From the NCBI RefSeq assembly GCF_019929665.1, contig NZ_JAHZPZ010000001.1, forward strand, positions 62,001-126,000: a DNA stretch of 64,000 nucleotides. Direction: 5' to 3'. A program made the translations under genes and the position numbers. Positions 34,250-43,127 of this stretch are shown in pieces; within the stretch, counting starts at the first letter, position 1, and each line of letters begins with the position of its first letter. Under the pieces are notes generated by a model, which saw nothing but the letters and a program-made list of their open reading frames with translations, made no database searches and had not been told where the DNA came from. This DNA is from Streptococcus infantis. Its GTDB lineage: Bacteria > Bacillota > Bacilli > Lactobacillales > Streptococcaceae.

Positions 34250-35110
34250 ATGTCACGTCAAACACCGTCCCTCTCATTTGAAGTTTTCCCTCCAAACCCA
34301 GAAGTAGGCAATGACAAAATTATTGCAGCCCTGAAAGACATGCAGGGCTTGGCACCACACTTCATCAGTGTAACTGCTAGTAATAATAAATTTAATATCA
34401 AAGAGACGACGGTTCGTTTGGCAGACTATATCCAAAATGACTTGGAGATCCCAACCATTGCTCACTTGCCAGCTATCTATTTGACTAAGGATAAGGTGGC
34501 TGAGACCATTGCGGATTTGGATAAAGTTGGTGTTCAGAAAATCTTGGCTCTTCGTGGGGATATCATTCCAGGTGTTGAGCCACAGAAGGATTTCCGTTAC
34601 GCCACAGACTTGATTGAGTTTATCACTGAACAGGCGCCACACTTTGATATTATTGGAGCTTGTTACCCAGAAGGGCACCCGGATTCGCCAAACCAAATCT
34701 CAGATATCCAAAATCTCAAGAAAAAAGTGGATGCAGGCTGTTCAAGTCTTGTCACTCAGCTATTCTTTGACAATGAGCGTTTCTACGATTTCCAAGACAA
34801 GTGTACCTTGGCAGGGATTGATGTTCCTATTCATGCAGGGATTATGCCAATCCTCAATCGTAACCAAGCGCTTCGTCTCTTGAAGACTTGTGAGAATATC
34901 CATCTCCCACGTAAATTTAAGGCTATCTTGGACAAGTATGAGAATGACCCTGAGTCACTCAGAGCAGCAGGACTTGCCTATGCCGTAGACCAAATCGTTG
35001 ACTTGGTAACGCAAGACGTAGCAGGCGTGCATCTCTACACCATGAACAATGCAGACACTGCTCAGTACATCCACCAAGCAACCCATGCCTTGTTCAATCA
35101 CCAACCTTAA
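34250..35110 (+). CDS. metF: 5,10-methylenetetrahydrofolate reductase
   Basis: 286 residues. SLSFEVFPPNP at the N-terminus and the flavin-binding LALRGD and ACYPEGHP segments identify the family. It supplies methyltetrahydrofolate to MetE. AAAGG lies before the ATG. Ends at a strong terminator. Confidence 0.95.
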   Translation: MSRQTPSLSFEVFPPNPEVGNDKIIAALKDMQGLAPHFISVTASNNKFNIKETTVRLADYIQNDLEIPTIAHLPAIYLTKDKVAETIADLDKVGVQKILALRGDIIPGVEPQKDFRYATDLIEFITEQAPHFDIIGACYPEGHPDSPNQISDIQNLKKKVDAGCSSLVTQLFFDNERFYDFQDKCTLAGIDVPIHAGIMPILNRNQALRLLKTCENIHLPRKFKAILDKYENDPESLRAAGLAYAVDQIVDLVTQDVAGVHLYTMNNADTAQYIHQATHALFNHQP

Positions 35111-35124
35111 AATAATCAAAAGCA

Positions 35125-35162
35125 AACCATTCTTCTTTTCATAGCAGAATGGTTCCTTTTTT
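35125..35162 (+). terminator. Terminator after metEF
   Basis: AACCATTC...GAATGGTT stem followed by CCTTTTTT. Confidence 0.85.
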
Positions 35163-35399
35163 ATAGAAAAGACCGTACTTTTTAAGAAAAATATGATAAA
35201 ATAGACTCTGTACGTACTTGATACAAAGATGAGGGTATTTAGGTTATTAAGGTTGCAAAAACTCAACTCTAAATGTCCAAAATATCATGAGTAATTGAAC
35301 ACGCCTACAACTCTGTGGAAAAAGATAAATCTACCTAGGAGCATTCGCTCCGTCGTTCGATTTCCTATTTTCCTTTGAGTTGCTTAACGGCTTAGTATC
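35163..35399 (+). other. Non-coding stretch before pnp with inverted repeats (function unknown)
   Basis: No gene is seen between the metF terminator and the pnp promoter. A -10-like GATAAAATA occurs near 35190. GGAGC-ATTC-GCTCC (35338-35351) is a small perfect hairpin, and GCCTACAA (35303-35310) pairs perfectly with TTGTAGGC (35407-35414), enclosing about 96 bases. It could be a small RNA, or a pnp leader if transcription starts near 35200. Confidence 0.4.
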
Positions 35400-35426
35400 T
35401 TGATTTTTGTAGGCAAGGCGTATAAT
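35400..35426 (+). promoter_or_regulatory. Candidate pnp promoter
   Basis: TTGATT (35400-35405), 15 bases, TATAAT (35421-35426), overlapping the distal arm of the TTGTAGGC inverted repeat. The spacing is short. A short leader with AAAGGGG follows before the pnp ATG. Confidence 0.5.
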
Positions 35427-35450
35427 TTTATCAATCCAAAGGGGATTAAA

Positions 35451-37673
35451 ATGACAAAACAAGTGTTTCAAACGACTTTTGCGGGTCGTGAGTTGATCGT
35501 AGAGACTGGTCAGGTTGCTAAGCAAGCAAATGGCTCTGTTGTCGTTCGTTACGGTGAGTCAACTGTCTTGACTGCTGCCGTTATGTCTAAGAAGATGGCA
35601 ACTGGGGATTTCTTCCCACTCCAAGTTAACTACGAAGAAAAAATGTACGCAGCTGGGAAGTTTCCAGGTGGCTTTATGAAACGTGAAGGACGTCCTTCGA
35701 CAGACGCGACTTTGACTGCCCGTTTGATTGACCGTCCAATTCGTCCCATGTTTGCGGAAGGTTTCCGTAATGAAGTACAAGTCATCAATACAGTTCTTTC
35801 TTACGATGAAAATGCATCTGCACCAATGGCAGCTATGTTTGGTTCATCATTGGCCTTGTCTATCTCAGATATTCCATTTGACGGACCAATCGCTGGGGTA
35901 CAAGTAGGTTATGTAGATGGTGAAATCATCATCAACCCAACTCAAGAACAAGCAGAGCAATCGCTTCTTGAATTGACAGTAGCAGGTACTAAGCACGCTA
36001 TCAACATGGTAGAGTCTGGTGCCAAAGAATTATCAGAAGAAATCATGTTGGAAGCTCTTCTTAAAGGACACGAAGCTGTTAAAGAATTGATTGCCTTCCA
36101 AGAAGAAATCGTTGCAGCAGTTGGTAAAGAAAAAGCAGAAGTTGAATTGCTTCATGTCGATGCTGACTTGCAAGCTGAAATCATCGCAGCCTACAACAGC
36201 GACCTTCAAAAAGCGGTCCAAGTAGAAGAAAAATTGGCTCGTGAAGCTGCAACTCAAGCAGTAAAAGACCAAGTAACAGCAGTCTACGAAGAAAAATATG
36301 CAGACCACGAAGAATTTGACCGTATCATGCGTGATGTGGCTGAAATCTTGGAACAAATGGAACACGCAGAAGTGCGCCGTTTGATCACAGAAGACAAGGT
36401 TCGTCCTGATGGTCGTAAGGTCGATGAAATCCGTCCTTTGGATGCGGTTGTTGACTTCGTTCCCCGTGTGCACGGTTCAGGTCTCTTTACTCGTGGACAA
36501 ACTCAGGCTCTTTCTATCTTGACTTTGGCGCCAATGGGTGAAACTCAAATCATCGATGGTTTGGATCCAGAGTACAAGAAACGCTTTATGCACCACTATA
36601 ACTTCCCACAATACTCTGTAGGGGAAACTGGACGTTACGGTGCACCAGGTCGTCGTGAAATTGGTCACGGTGCTCTTGGTGAGCGTGCTCTTGCTCAAGT
36701 ATTGCCAAGCTTGGAAGAATTCCCATACGCTATCCGCCTAGTAGCAGAAGTCTTGGAATCAAACGGTTCTTCATCTCAAGCCTCTATCTGTGCCGGCACT
36801 CTTGCCCTTATGGCTGGTGGTGTGCCAATCAAGGCACCAGTAGCAGGGATTGCTATGGGTCTCATCTCAGATGGTAACAACTATACAGTATTGACAGATA
36901 TCCAAGGTTTGGAAGACCACTTTGGAGACATGGACTTTAAGGTTGCAGGTACTCGTGATGGGATTACAGCCCTTCAAATGGATATCAAGATTCAAGGGAT
37001 TACTGCAGAAATCTTGACAGAAGCTCTTGCTCAAGCCAAGAAAGCTCGTTTTGAAATCCTTGATGTGATCGAAGCAACTATTCCAGAAGTTCGTCCAGAA
37101 TTGGCTCCAACTGCACCGAAAATTGATACCATCAAGATTGATGTGGATAAGATCAAGATTGTCATCGGTAAAGGTGGAGAAACCATCGATAAGATCATCG
37201 CTGAAACGGGCGTTAAGATTGATATCGACGAAGAAGGTAACGTATCTATCTACTCTAGCGACCAAGATGCCATCAACCGTGCTAAAGAAATCATTGCTGG
37301 TTTGGTTCGTGAAGCCAAAGTGGACGAAGTCTACCATGCCAAAGTTGTTCGTATCGAGAAATTTGGTGCCTTTGTCAACCTCTTTGACAAGACAGATGCC
37401 CTCGTACACATCTCTGAAATGGCTTGGACTCGTACTAATAATGTAGAAGATTTAGTTCAAATTGGTGATTTTGTAGATGTGAAGGTTATTAAGATCGATG
37501 AAAAAGGTCGTGTAGATGCTTCTATGAAGGCACTCTTGCCACGTCCGCCAAAACCTGAACGTTCAGAAGAAAAAGGGGATAAAGGTCATCGTCATGGCGA
37601 TCGTCCTCGTCACCACCACAAGGACCACAAACCTAAGAAAGAAACTACAGAAACACCAAAAGACTCAGAATAA
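35451..37673 (+). CDS. pnp: Polynucleotide phosphorylase
   Basis: 740 residues from the ATG after AAAGGGG. Two RNase PH domains, a KH domain ([10 protein letters not shown]) and an S1 domain ([20 protein letters not shown]) in the standard order. The tail is rich in histidine, lysine and arginine ([18 protein letters not shown]), typical of streptococci. Degrades mRNA 3' to 5' with phosphate. Followed 14 bases later by cysE, in the pnp-cysE-cysS-mrnC order known from pneumococcus. Confidence 0.97.
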   Translation: MTKQVFQTTFAGRELIVETGQVAKQANGSVVVRYGESTVLTAAVMSKKMATGDFFPLQVNYEEKMYAAGKFPGGFMKREGRPSTDATLTARLIDRPIRPMFAEGFRNEVQVINTVLSYDENASAPMAAMFGSSLALSISDIPFDGPIAGVQVGYVDGEIIINPTQEQAEQSLLELTVAGTKHAINMVESGAKELSEEIMLEALLKGHEAVKELIAFQEEIVAAVGKEKAEVELLHVDADLQAEIIAAYNSDLQKAVQVEEKLAREAATQAVKDQVTAVYEEKYADHEEFDRIMRDVAEILEQMEHAEVRRLITEDKVRPDGRKVDEIRPLDAVVDFVPRVHGSGLFTRGQTQALSILTLAPMGETQIIDGLDPEYKKRFMHHYNFPQYSVGETGRYGAPGRREIGHGALGERALAQVLPSLEEFPYAIRLVAEVLESNGSSSQASICAGTLALMAGGVPIKAPVAGIAMGLISDGNNYTVLTDIQGLEDHFGDMDFKVAGTRDGITALQMDIKIQGITAEILTEALAQAKKARFEILDVIEATIPEVRPELAPTAPKIDTIKIDVDKIKIVIGKGGETIDKIIAETGVKIDIDEEGNVSIYSSDQDAINRAKEIIAGLVREAKVDEVYHAKVVRIEKFGAFVNLFDKTDALVHISEMAWTRTNNVEDLVQIGDFVDVKVIKIDEKGRVDASMKALLPRPPKPERSEEKGDKGHRHGDRPRHHHKDHKPKKETTETPKDSE

Positions 37674-37687
37674 GAAAGGAGAAATGT

Positions 37688-38305
37688 ATGGGATGGTGGC
37701 GTGAAACCATTGATATCGTAAAAGAAAATGATCCAGCGGCTCGCACTACCTTGGAAGTCTTGCTGACCTATCCGGGTGTCAAAGCCTTGGCTGCTCACCG
37801 TCTCTCTCATTTTCTCTGGAAACATGGCTTTAAGCTTTTAGCTCGTATGCACAGCCAGTTTTGGCGTTTTTGGACGCAGATAGAGATTCACCCTGGTGCT
37901 CAGATCGAATCAGGTGTCTTTATTGACCATGGAGCAGGACTTGTGATTGGGGAGACAGCTATCGTTGAAAAAGGTGTTCTTCTCTACCACGGAGTGACTC
38001 TCGGTGGGACAGGTAAGGATAGTGGCAAACGCCATCCGACCGTTCGTAAAGGAGCTCTTATCTCTGCTCATGCCCAAGTTATCGGACCTGTAGAAATCGG
38101 TGAAAATGCCAAAGTCGGTGCCGCTGCGGTTGTTGTAGCAGATGTTCCTAGTGATGTGACGGTTGTCGGCATTCCTGCTAAGATTGTCCGAGTTCACGGG
38201 CAAAAGGATGAACCAACCATTCACGAAGTCGAAGAAAAACGTGAATACTACGTCAATAAACTTGAGCATGCTAGAGAAGCCAGTCACAGGTCGTCTGGTT
38301 TGTAA
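37688..38305 (+). CDS. cysE: Serine O-acetyltransferase
   Basis: 205 residues. A helical N-terminal domain (LTYPGVKALAAHRLSHFLW) is followed by left-handed hexapeptide repeats with IDHGAGLVIGE and HGVTLGGTGKDSGKRHP, the catalytic and acetyl-CoA region. Makes O-acetylserine for cysteine synthesis. AAAGGAG precedes the ATG. Co-transcribed with pnp. Confidence 0.95.
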   Translation: MGWWRETIDIVKENDPAARTTLEVLLTYPGVKALAAHRLSHFLWKHGFKLLARMHSQFWRFWTQIEIHPGAQIESGVFIDHGAGLVIGETAIVEKGVLLYHGVTLGGTGKDSGKRHPTVRKGALISAHAQVIGPVEIGENAKVGAAAVVVADVPSDVTVVGIPAKIVRVHGQKDEPTIHEVEEKREYYVNKLEHAREASHRSSGL

Positions 38306-38339
38306 TGAGAAGTGACTCTTTAATTAGGAGGTTAGGCCG

Positions 38340-39101
38340 ATGCTATTAGAAGAATTCGAAAATGTACCTGCTGTTATAGAACCAACTGATCGAAGTATTC
38401 GTGGTGGCGGAGAAATCTGTGATACGATTATTTTATCTTTTAATGGAGAAATCGTTGAACGAGTAAAGCAGTTTGAAGATGTTTACGAAGGTGGCTATCT
38501 AACCAATCTAAATGGTAGATTTCCATGGTATATCTATGAAAAAGATGGGAGTAAGGTAGCAGTTGCTATAGCTACGATTGGAGCCCCGATGGTTGTTGGA
38601 CTCTTAGAAGAACTCAAAGCAAGAGGATTTAAGAACTTTATTGTTTTGGGTTCTTGCGGAGTTCTAGATAAGTCTATTCAGGCAGATAAGATTATCCTAC
38701 CAAGTTCAGCTCTACGTGATGAAGGTACAAGTTACCATTACGCTCCTGCAAGTGATGAAATAGCTTATGATGAAACTCTACTCTTAACCATAGAAGAAGC
38801 TTTAAACAAATCTGATATTGAGCACATTCGAACAAAGGCTTGGACCACAGATGCTTTCTATCGTGAAACAGCTGATAAGGTCAAACGTAGACTTGCAGCA
38901 GGTGCGACTGTTGTAGATATGGAAGCCTCAGCAATCATGGCTTGGGCACAATTTCGACAAGCAAAAGTTTATCAATTTTTTTATACAGCTGATTATGTTG
39001 ACCATCATAATCATGAGTGGGATGCAAGATACGAAGAAAGAAAAGCAGATGCTATGACTTTCTTTGAGATAGCATTAGTAATTGCTAGAGAGTTGGATTG
39101 A
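38340..39101 (+). CDS. Nucleoside phosphorylase-family protein
   Basis: 253 residues after a strong AGGAGG. IATIGAPMVVGLLEELKARG, VLGSCGVL and VVDMEASAIMAWAQ match the PNP/UDP phosphorylase superfamily; the last is the purine-ribose site. The substrate (uridine, purine or methylthioadenosine-like) cannot be decided. It lies between cysE and cysS on the same strand with short gaps, so it shares their transcript; I do not recall it there in pneumococcus, and its codon use looks more AT-rich than cysS. Confidence 0.75.
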   Translation: MLLEEFENVPAVIEPTDRSIRGGGEICDTIILSFNGEIVERVKQFEDVYEGGYLTNLNGRFPWYIYEKDGSKVAVAIATIGAPMVVGLLEELKARGFKNFIVLGSCGVLDKSIQADKIILPSSALRDEGTSYHYAPASDEIAYDETLLLTIEEALNKSDIEHIRTKAWTTDAFYRETADKVKRRLAAGATVVDMEASAIMAWAQFRQAKVYQFFYTADYVDHHNHEWDARYEERKADAMTFFEIALVIARELD

Positions 39102-39144
39102 AACAACTCTTTACGATAAACAAGACACAGAAAGGAGTCAGTGA

Positions 39145-40488
39145 GTGATTAAAATCTATGACACCATGTCTCGTGATTTGCGAGATTTTGTCCCAATCGA
39201 GGACGGCAAGGTTAAGATGTATGTCTGTGGGCCAACTGTATACAACTACATTCACGTAGGGAATGCCCGTTCGACAGTAGCTTTTGACACGATTCGTCGC
39301 TACTTTGAGTACCGTAGCTATGAGGTTGCCTATATTTCTAACTTCACGGATGTGGATGATAAGATTATCAACCGTGCTAAGGAAGAAGGCATCACACCTC
39401 AAGAAGTCGCGGATAAGTACATCGCTGCCTTCCGTGAAGACGTGACGGCTCTTGGTGTTAAGCCTGCGACTCGTCATCCTCGTGTAGTCGAGTTTATGGC
39501 TGATATCATCCGATTTGTCTCTGACTTGATTGAAAAAGGCTATGCCTATGAGAGTCAAGGGGATGTTTACTTCCGTGTGGAAAAATCCCACAACTATGCT
39601 AAGTTAGCCAATAAAACCCTAGAAGACTTGGAGCTAGGAGCTTCAGGTCGGACAGACGAAGAAACAGCTCGCAAGGAAAATCCGGTAGATTTTGCTCTTT
39701 GGAAATCTGCTAAACCAGGTGAGATTTCTTGGGAAAGCCCTTGGGGTCCTGGTCGTCCAGGCTGGCATATCGAATGTTCGGTTATGTCAACGGAGATTTT
39801 GGGTGATACTATCGATATTCACGGTGGTGGAGCTGACCTTGAGTTTCCACACCACACCAACGAAATTGCCCAGTCAGAAGCCAAGACAGGTAAGACCTTT
39901 GCTAACTACTGGATGCACAATGGCTTTGTCAATATCGACAATGTCAAGATGTCTAAGTCCTTGGGGAATTTCATCACAGTACATGATGCCCTCAAGACCA
40001 TTGATGGCCAAGTGCTTCGTTTCTTCTTTGCGACTCAGCATTACCGCAAACCTATCAACTTTACGGAAAAGGCTGTGCGTGATGCCGAGACCAATCTCAA
40101 GTATCTCAAGAACACTTATGAGCAACCATTTACTGGAACTGTAGATGCGGGGGAGTTGCAAGTTTTTAAAGATAAGTTCGTAGCTGCCATGGATGAAGAT
40201 TTCAATACAGCAAATGGTATCACAGTCGTCTTTGAAATGGCCAAGTGGATCAATTCAGGCAACTATGATGCATCGGTTAAGGAAGCTCTTATGGCTATGT
40301 TAGAGGTCTTTGGTATTGTCTTTGTCGAGGAAGTTTTGGATGAAGAGATTGAAGCCTTGATTCAAAAACGTCAAGAAGCGCGTGCCAATCGTGATTTTGC
40401 GACAGCTGACCAAATCCGTGACCAACTAGCTGCTCAAGGAATTAAGCTACTGGATACCAAGGATGGAGTGAGGTGGACACGTGATTGA
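39145..40488 (+). CDS. cysS: Cysteinyl-tRNA synthetase
   Basis: 447 residues from a GTG start, seven bases after AAAGGAG. The class I motifs are CGPTVYNYIHVGNAR (HIGH-type, with the zinc cysteine) and KMSKSLGNF (KMSKS). It ends eight bases inside the mrnC gene. Clustered with cysE, so cysteine supply and tRNA charging share a transcript. Confidence 0.96.
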   Translation: MIKIYDTMSRDLRDFVPIEDGKVKMYVCGPTVYNYIHVGNARSTVAFDTIRRYFEYRSYEVAYISNFTDVDDKIINRAKEEGITPQEVADKYIAAFREDVTALGVKPATRHPRVVEFMADIIRFVSDLIEKGYAYESQGDVYFRVEKSHNYAKLANKTLEDLELGASGRTDEETARKENPVDFALWKSAKPGEISWESPWGPGRPGWHIECSVMSTEILGDTIDIHGGGADLEFPHHTNEIAQSEAKTGKTFANYWMHNGFVNIDNVKMSKSLGNFITVHDALKTIDGQVLRFFFATQHYRKPINFTEKAVRDAETNLKYLKNTYEQPFTGTVDAGELQVFKDKFVAAMDEDFNTANGITVVFEMAKWINSGNYDASVKEALMAMLEVFGIVFVEEVLDEEIEALIQKRQEARANRDFATADQIRDQLAAQGIKLLDTKDGVRWTRD

Positions 40489-40867
40489 TGTCAATCTCAT
40501 TAACGGGATTGCTCTAGCCTTTGAAGGAGATGCAGTATACTCTATGTATATTCGCCGTCACCTCATCCTTAAAGGTATGACCAAGCCCAACAAACTCCAC
40601 CAAGAGGCAACCAAGTATGTGTCGGCCAAGGCTCAGGCACGTTTGATTTCCCTCATGCTGGAAGAAGAAGTCCTAACGGAAAAGGAAGAAGAAATCTATA
40701 AACGTGGTCGCAATACCAATAGTCATACCAAGGCAAAGAACGCAGATGTAGTTACCTATCGTATGTCTACAGGTTTTGAAGCGGTTATGGGTTATCTTCA
40801 TATGACTGAAAATGTGGAGCGCCTAGAAACCTTGATTTCTTGGTGTATCCAAAAAGTGGAGGGCTAG
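40481..40867 (+). CDS. mrnC: Mini-ribonuclease III
   Basis: 128 residues, GTG start overlapping the cysS stop. An RNase III catalytic fold without a dsRNA-binding domain: NGIALAFEGDAVYSMYIRRH, then RGRNTNSHTKAKNADVVTYRMSTGFEAVMGYLH. Matures 23S rRNA in Firmicutes. The cysS-mrnC pairing is conserved. Three bases separate it from the next gene. Confidence 0.93.
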   Translation: MIDVNLINGIALAFEGDAVYSMYIRRHLILKGMTKPNKLHQEATKYVSAKAQARLISLMLEEEVLTEKEEEIYKRGRNTNSHTKAKNADVVTYRMSTGFEAVMGYLHMTENVERLETLISWCIQKVEG

Positions 40868-40870
40868 GAA

Positions 40871-41740
40871 ATGATTGCAAAAGAACTACTAGATTGGTTT
40901 CCACAAGCTCAAATCGTAGACCAGCCAATTGATAAGGAAGGTTTTCTTACGCTACCAGTTTCCTCCCAACAGTGGGTTTTACTGGAAGAAGCTGGACTTA
41001 GTGAACGTGAGAAACAGTTGGTGGCTCTCTTAACCCAGCAGGAACAAACCATCTCTCTCAATCCATGGTATAGCTATTTGATTGAAGGCAAGGGACAAGC
41101 ACCGCAGAGCTTTAAAAAGCTACAAGTTGTCTATTGTCATCTTTCCTATTACCAACAGGAAAACTTGACTTCTTGGTTGGATATGATGAGAACCCTCTTT
41201 CCTAATTGCGAGACAGTGCTTCAGGTTGGAGCTCAGGATTACCTTTTTGTTCTCCAGCAGGACAAGTATACCTCGGTTCGCTCAATCTTGACAGATACCT
41301 TGGAAGCTGTAGAATACGACTTTGGGGTGCGTTTGTCCATCATGCTTGGTCAGGTATGGTCACAAACAGGAAATCAGAGTTTGACAGATCTCATCAAAGC
41401 AGAACGTGACTTGTTTAAAAACTGGTGGCGTCAAGGTCACCAAGGATTCCATACTTTTTCTCAGCTCTACCTTTGGAGTATGGGTGAAAGAATGGTGGAT
41501 TTAGGTCTTATCAAAGAATATCTACACCAAATGATTTTGGATCAGGATCAGATTCAGGAAATCATTCTCTCTCTATGGGAAAACAGTGCAGTCCTGACTA
41601 AAACAGCCCAGCAACTCTATCTACACCGCAATTCTCTCCAATACAAGATTGATAAATGGGAAGAATTGACAGGGCTTCAGTTGAAAGAATTGACTGACTT
41701 GACCTTGTGTTATCAGTTGATTTTACCAGATATTATTTAA
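40871..41740 (+). CDS. PucR/CdaR-type transcriptional regulator
   Basis: 289 residues. The C-terminal 60 residues (VLTKTAQQLYLHRNSLQYKIDKWEELTGLQL) are the PucR/HTH_30 DNA-binding helix-turn-helix. The N-terminal part resembles no sensor I can name. Starts three bases after mrnC and is therefore in that operon. In pneumococcus a homologue, as I recall, also precedes msmK, so it may regulate sugar-uptake ATPase expression; this is inference. Confidence 0.75.
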   Translation: MIAKELLDWFPQAQIVDQPIDKEGFLTLPVSSQQWVLLEEAGLSEREKQLVALLTQQEQTISLNPWYSYLIEGKGQAPQSFKKLQVVYCHLSYYQQENLTSWLDMMRTLFPNCETVLQVGAQDYLFVLQQDKYTSVRSILTDTLEAVEYDFGVRLSIMLGQVWSQTGNQSLTDLIKAERDLFKNWWRQGHQGFHTFSQLYLWSMGERMVDLGLIKEYLHQMILDQDQIQEIILSLWENSAVLTKTAQQLYLHRNSLQYKIDKWEELTGLQLKELTDLTLCYQLILPDII

Positions 41741-41771
41741 AGTTTTGTGCAAGTTGCACAGAACTTTTTTA
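41740..41771 (+). terminator. Terminator after the PucR-type gene
   Basis: AAGTTTTGTGC-AAGTT-GCACAGAACTT followed by T-runs. Confidence 0.85.
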
Positions 41772-41796
41772 TTTTTTTGGTCACCTTGCCATAGAA

Positions 41797-41813
41797 ATGT
41801 AAAGCGTTTTCAT
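41797..41813 (+). promoter_or_regulatory. cre site (CcpA operator) at the msmK promoter
   Basis: ATGTAAAGCGTTTTCAT is a near-ideal catabolite-responsive element. It lies directly upstream of TATAAT (41815-41820), so CcpA bound here would block the promoter when glucose is plentiful. Confidence 0.75.
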
Positions 41814-41852
41814 TTATAATAAAACTATCAAAAATTAAAGGAGTTCACCGAA

Positions 41853-42983
41853 ATGGTAGAATTAAATCTTAAAAACATTTACAAAAAATATCCAAACAGC
41901 GAACACTACTCAGTTGAAGACTTCAACTTGGACATCAAAGACAAAGAATTTATCGTTTTCGTAGGACCTTCAGGATGTGGTAAATCAACTACTCTCCGTA
42001 TGATTGCAGGTCTTGAAGACATCACAGAAGGTACTGCATCTATCGACGGCGTTGTTGTCAATGACGTAGCTCCAAAAGACCGTGACATCGCCATGGTATT
42101 CCAAAACTACGCTCTTTACCCACACATGACTGTGTACGATAACATGGCTTTCGGTTTGAAATTGCGTAAATACAGCAAAGAAGACATCGACAAACGTGTA
42201 CAAGAAGCAGCAGAAATTCTTGGATTGAAAGAATTCTTGGATCGTAAACCAGCTGACCTTTCAGGTGGTCAACGTCAACGTGTTGCCATGGGTCGTGCGA
42301 TCGTCCGTGATGCAAAAGTATTCTTGATGGACGAACCTTTGTCAAACTTGGATGCAAAACTTCGTGTATCTATGCGTGCTGAAATCGCTAAAATCCACCG
42401 TCGTATCGGAGCTACAACTATCTACGTAACTCACGACCAAACAGAAGCGATGACACTTGCAGACCGTATCGTTATCATGTCAGCTACTAAAAACCCTGCT
42501 GGTACTGGTACTATCGGACGTGTTGAACAAATCGGTACTCCTCAAGAAGTTTACAAAAACCCAGTTAACAAATTCGTAGCAGGATTCATCGGAAGCCCAG
42601 CTATGAACTTCATCAACGTTAAATTGATCGGTGACCACATCGTTGGTGACGCCTTTAACTTGAAAGTTCCAGAAGGTGCTTTGAAAGTTCTTCGCGATAA
42701 AGGTTACGAAGGTAAAGAATTGATCTTCGGTATCCGTCCAGAAGACGTGAACGCAGAACCTGCTTTCCTTGAAACATTCCCAGAATCAGTTGTGAAAGCA
42801 ACTATCTCTGTATCAGAATTGCTTGGTTCAGAATCTCACCTATACTGCCAAGTTGGTAAAGATGAATTCGTTGCTAAGGTTGACGCACGTGACTACTTGC
42901 AAGCTGGTGCAACTGTGGAACTTGGATTTGACTTGAACAAAGCTCACTTCTTTGACGTAGAAACTGAAAAGACAGTTTACTAA
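41853..42983 (+). CDS. msmK: Multi-sugar ABC importer ATPase MsmK
   Basis: 376 residues: Walker A GPSGCGKST, signature LSGGQRQRV, Walker B VFLMDEPLSNLD, switch histidine in THDQ, and a C-terminal MalK-type regulatory OB domain. In streptococci one MsmK energises several carbohydrate ABC importers, which explains why no permease genes adjoin it. Preceded by AAAGGAG and a cre-controlled promoter; ended by a strong terminator. Confidence 0.93.
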   Translation: MVELNLKNIYKKYPNSEHYSVEDFNLDIKDKEFIVFVGPSGCGKSTTLRMIAGLEDITEGTASIDGVVVNDVAPKDRDIAMVFQNYALYPHMTVYDNMAFGLKLRKYSKEDIDKRVQEAAEILGLKEFLDRKPADLSGGQRQRVAMGRAIVRDAKVFLMDEPLSNLDAKLRVSMRAEIAKIHRRIGATTIYVTHDQTEAMTLADRIVIMSATKNPAGTGTIGRVEQIGTPQEVYKNPVNKFVAGFIGSPAMNFINVKLIGDHIVGDAFNLKVPEGALKVLRDKGYEGKELIFGIRPEDVNAEPAFLETFPESVVKATISVSELLGSESHLYCQVGKDEFVAKVDARDYLQAGATVELGFDLNKAHFFDVETEKTVY

Positions 42984-43001
42984 GATAGATTTGAATAAAA
43001 C

Positions 43002-43035
43002 AACACTACTAGAGTTTTTCTAGTAGTGTTTTTTT
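43002..43035 (+). terminator. Terminator after msmK
   Basis: AACACTACTAGA and TCTAGTAGTGTT form a 12-bp stem, with a T-run after it. Confidence 0.9.
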
Positions 43036-43127
43036 ATAAAGTTCAGAAACTCGGATAGAAGGAGACTTTACTAGTTTTCTTATTGACTAAAAAGTGTTAA
43101 AATGGTAGGAAGAACTGGAGAGTATGC

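Noticed and set aside
41786..41820. TTGCCA...TATAAT as a standard -35/-10 pair before msmK
   Set aside because: Spacing is 23 bases, too long; only the -10 and the cre site are retained.
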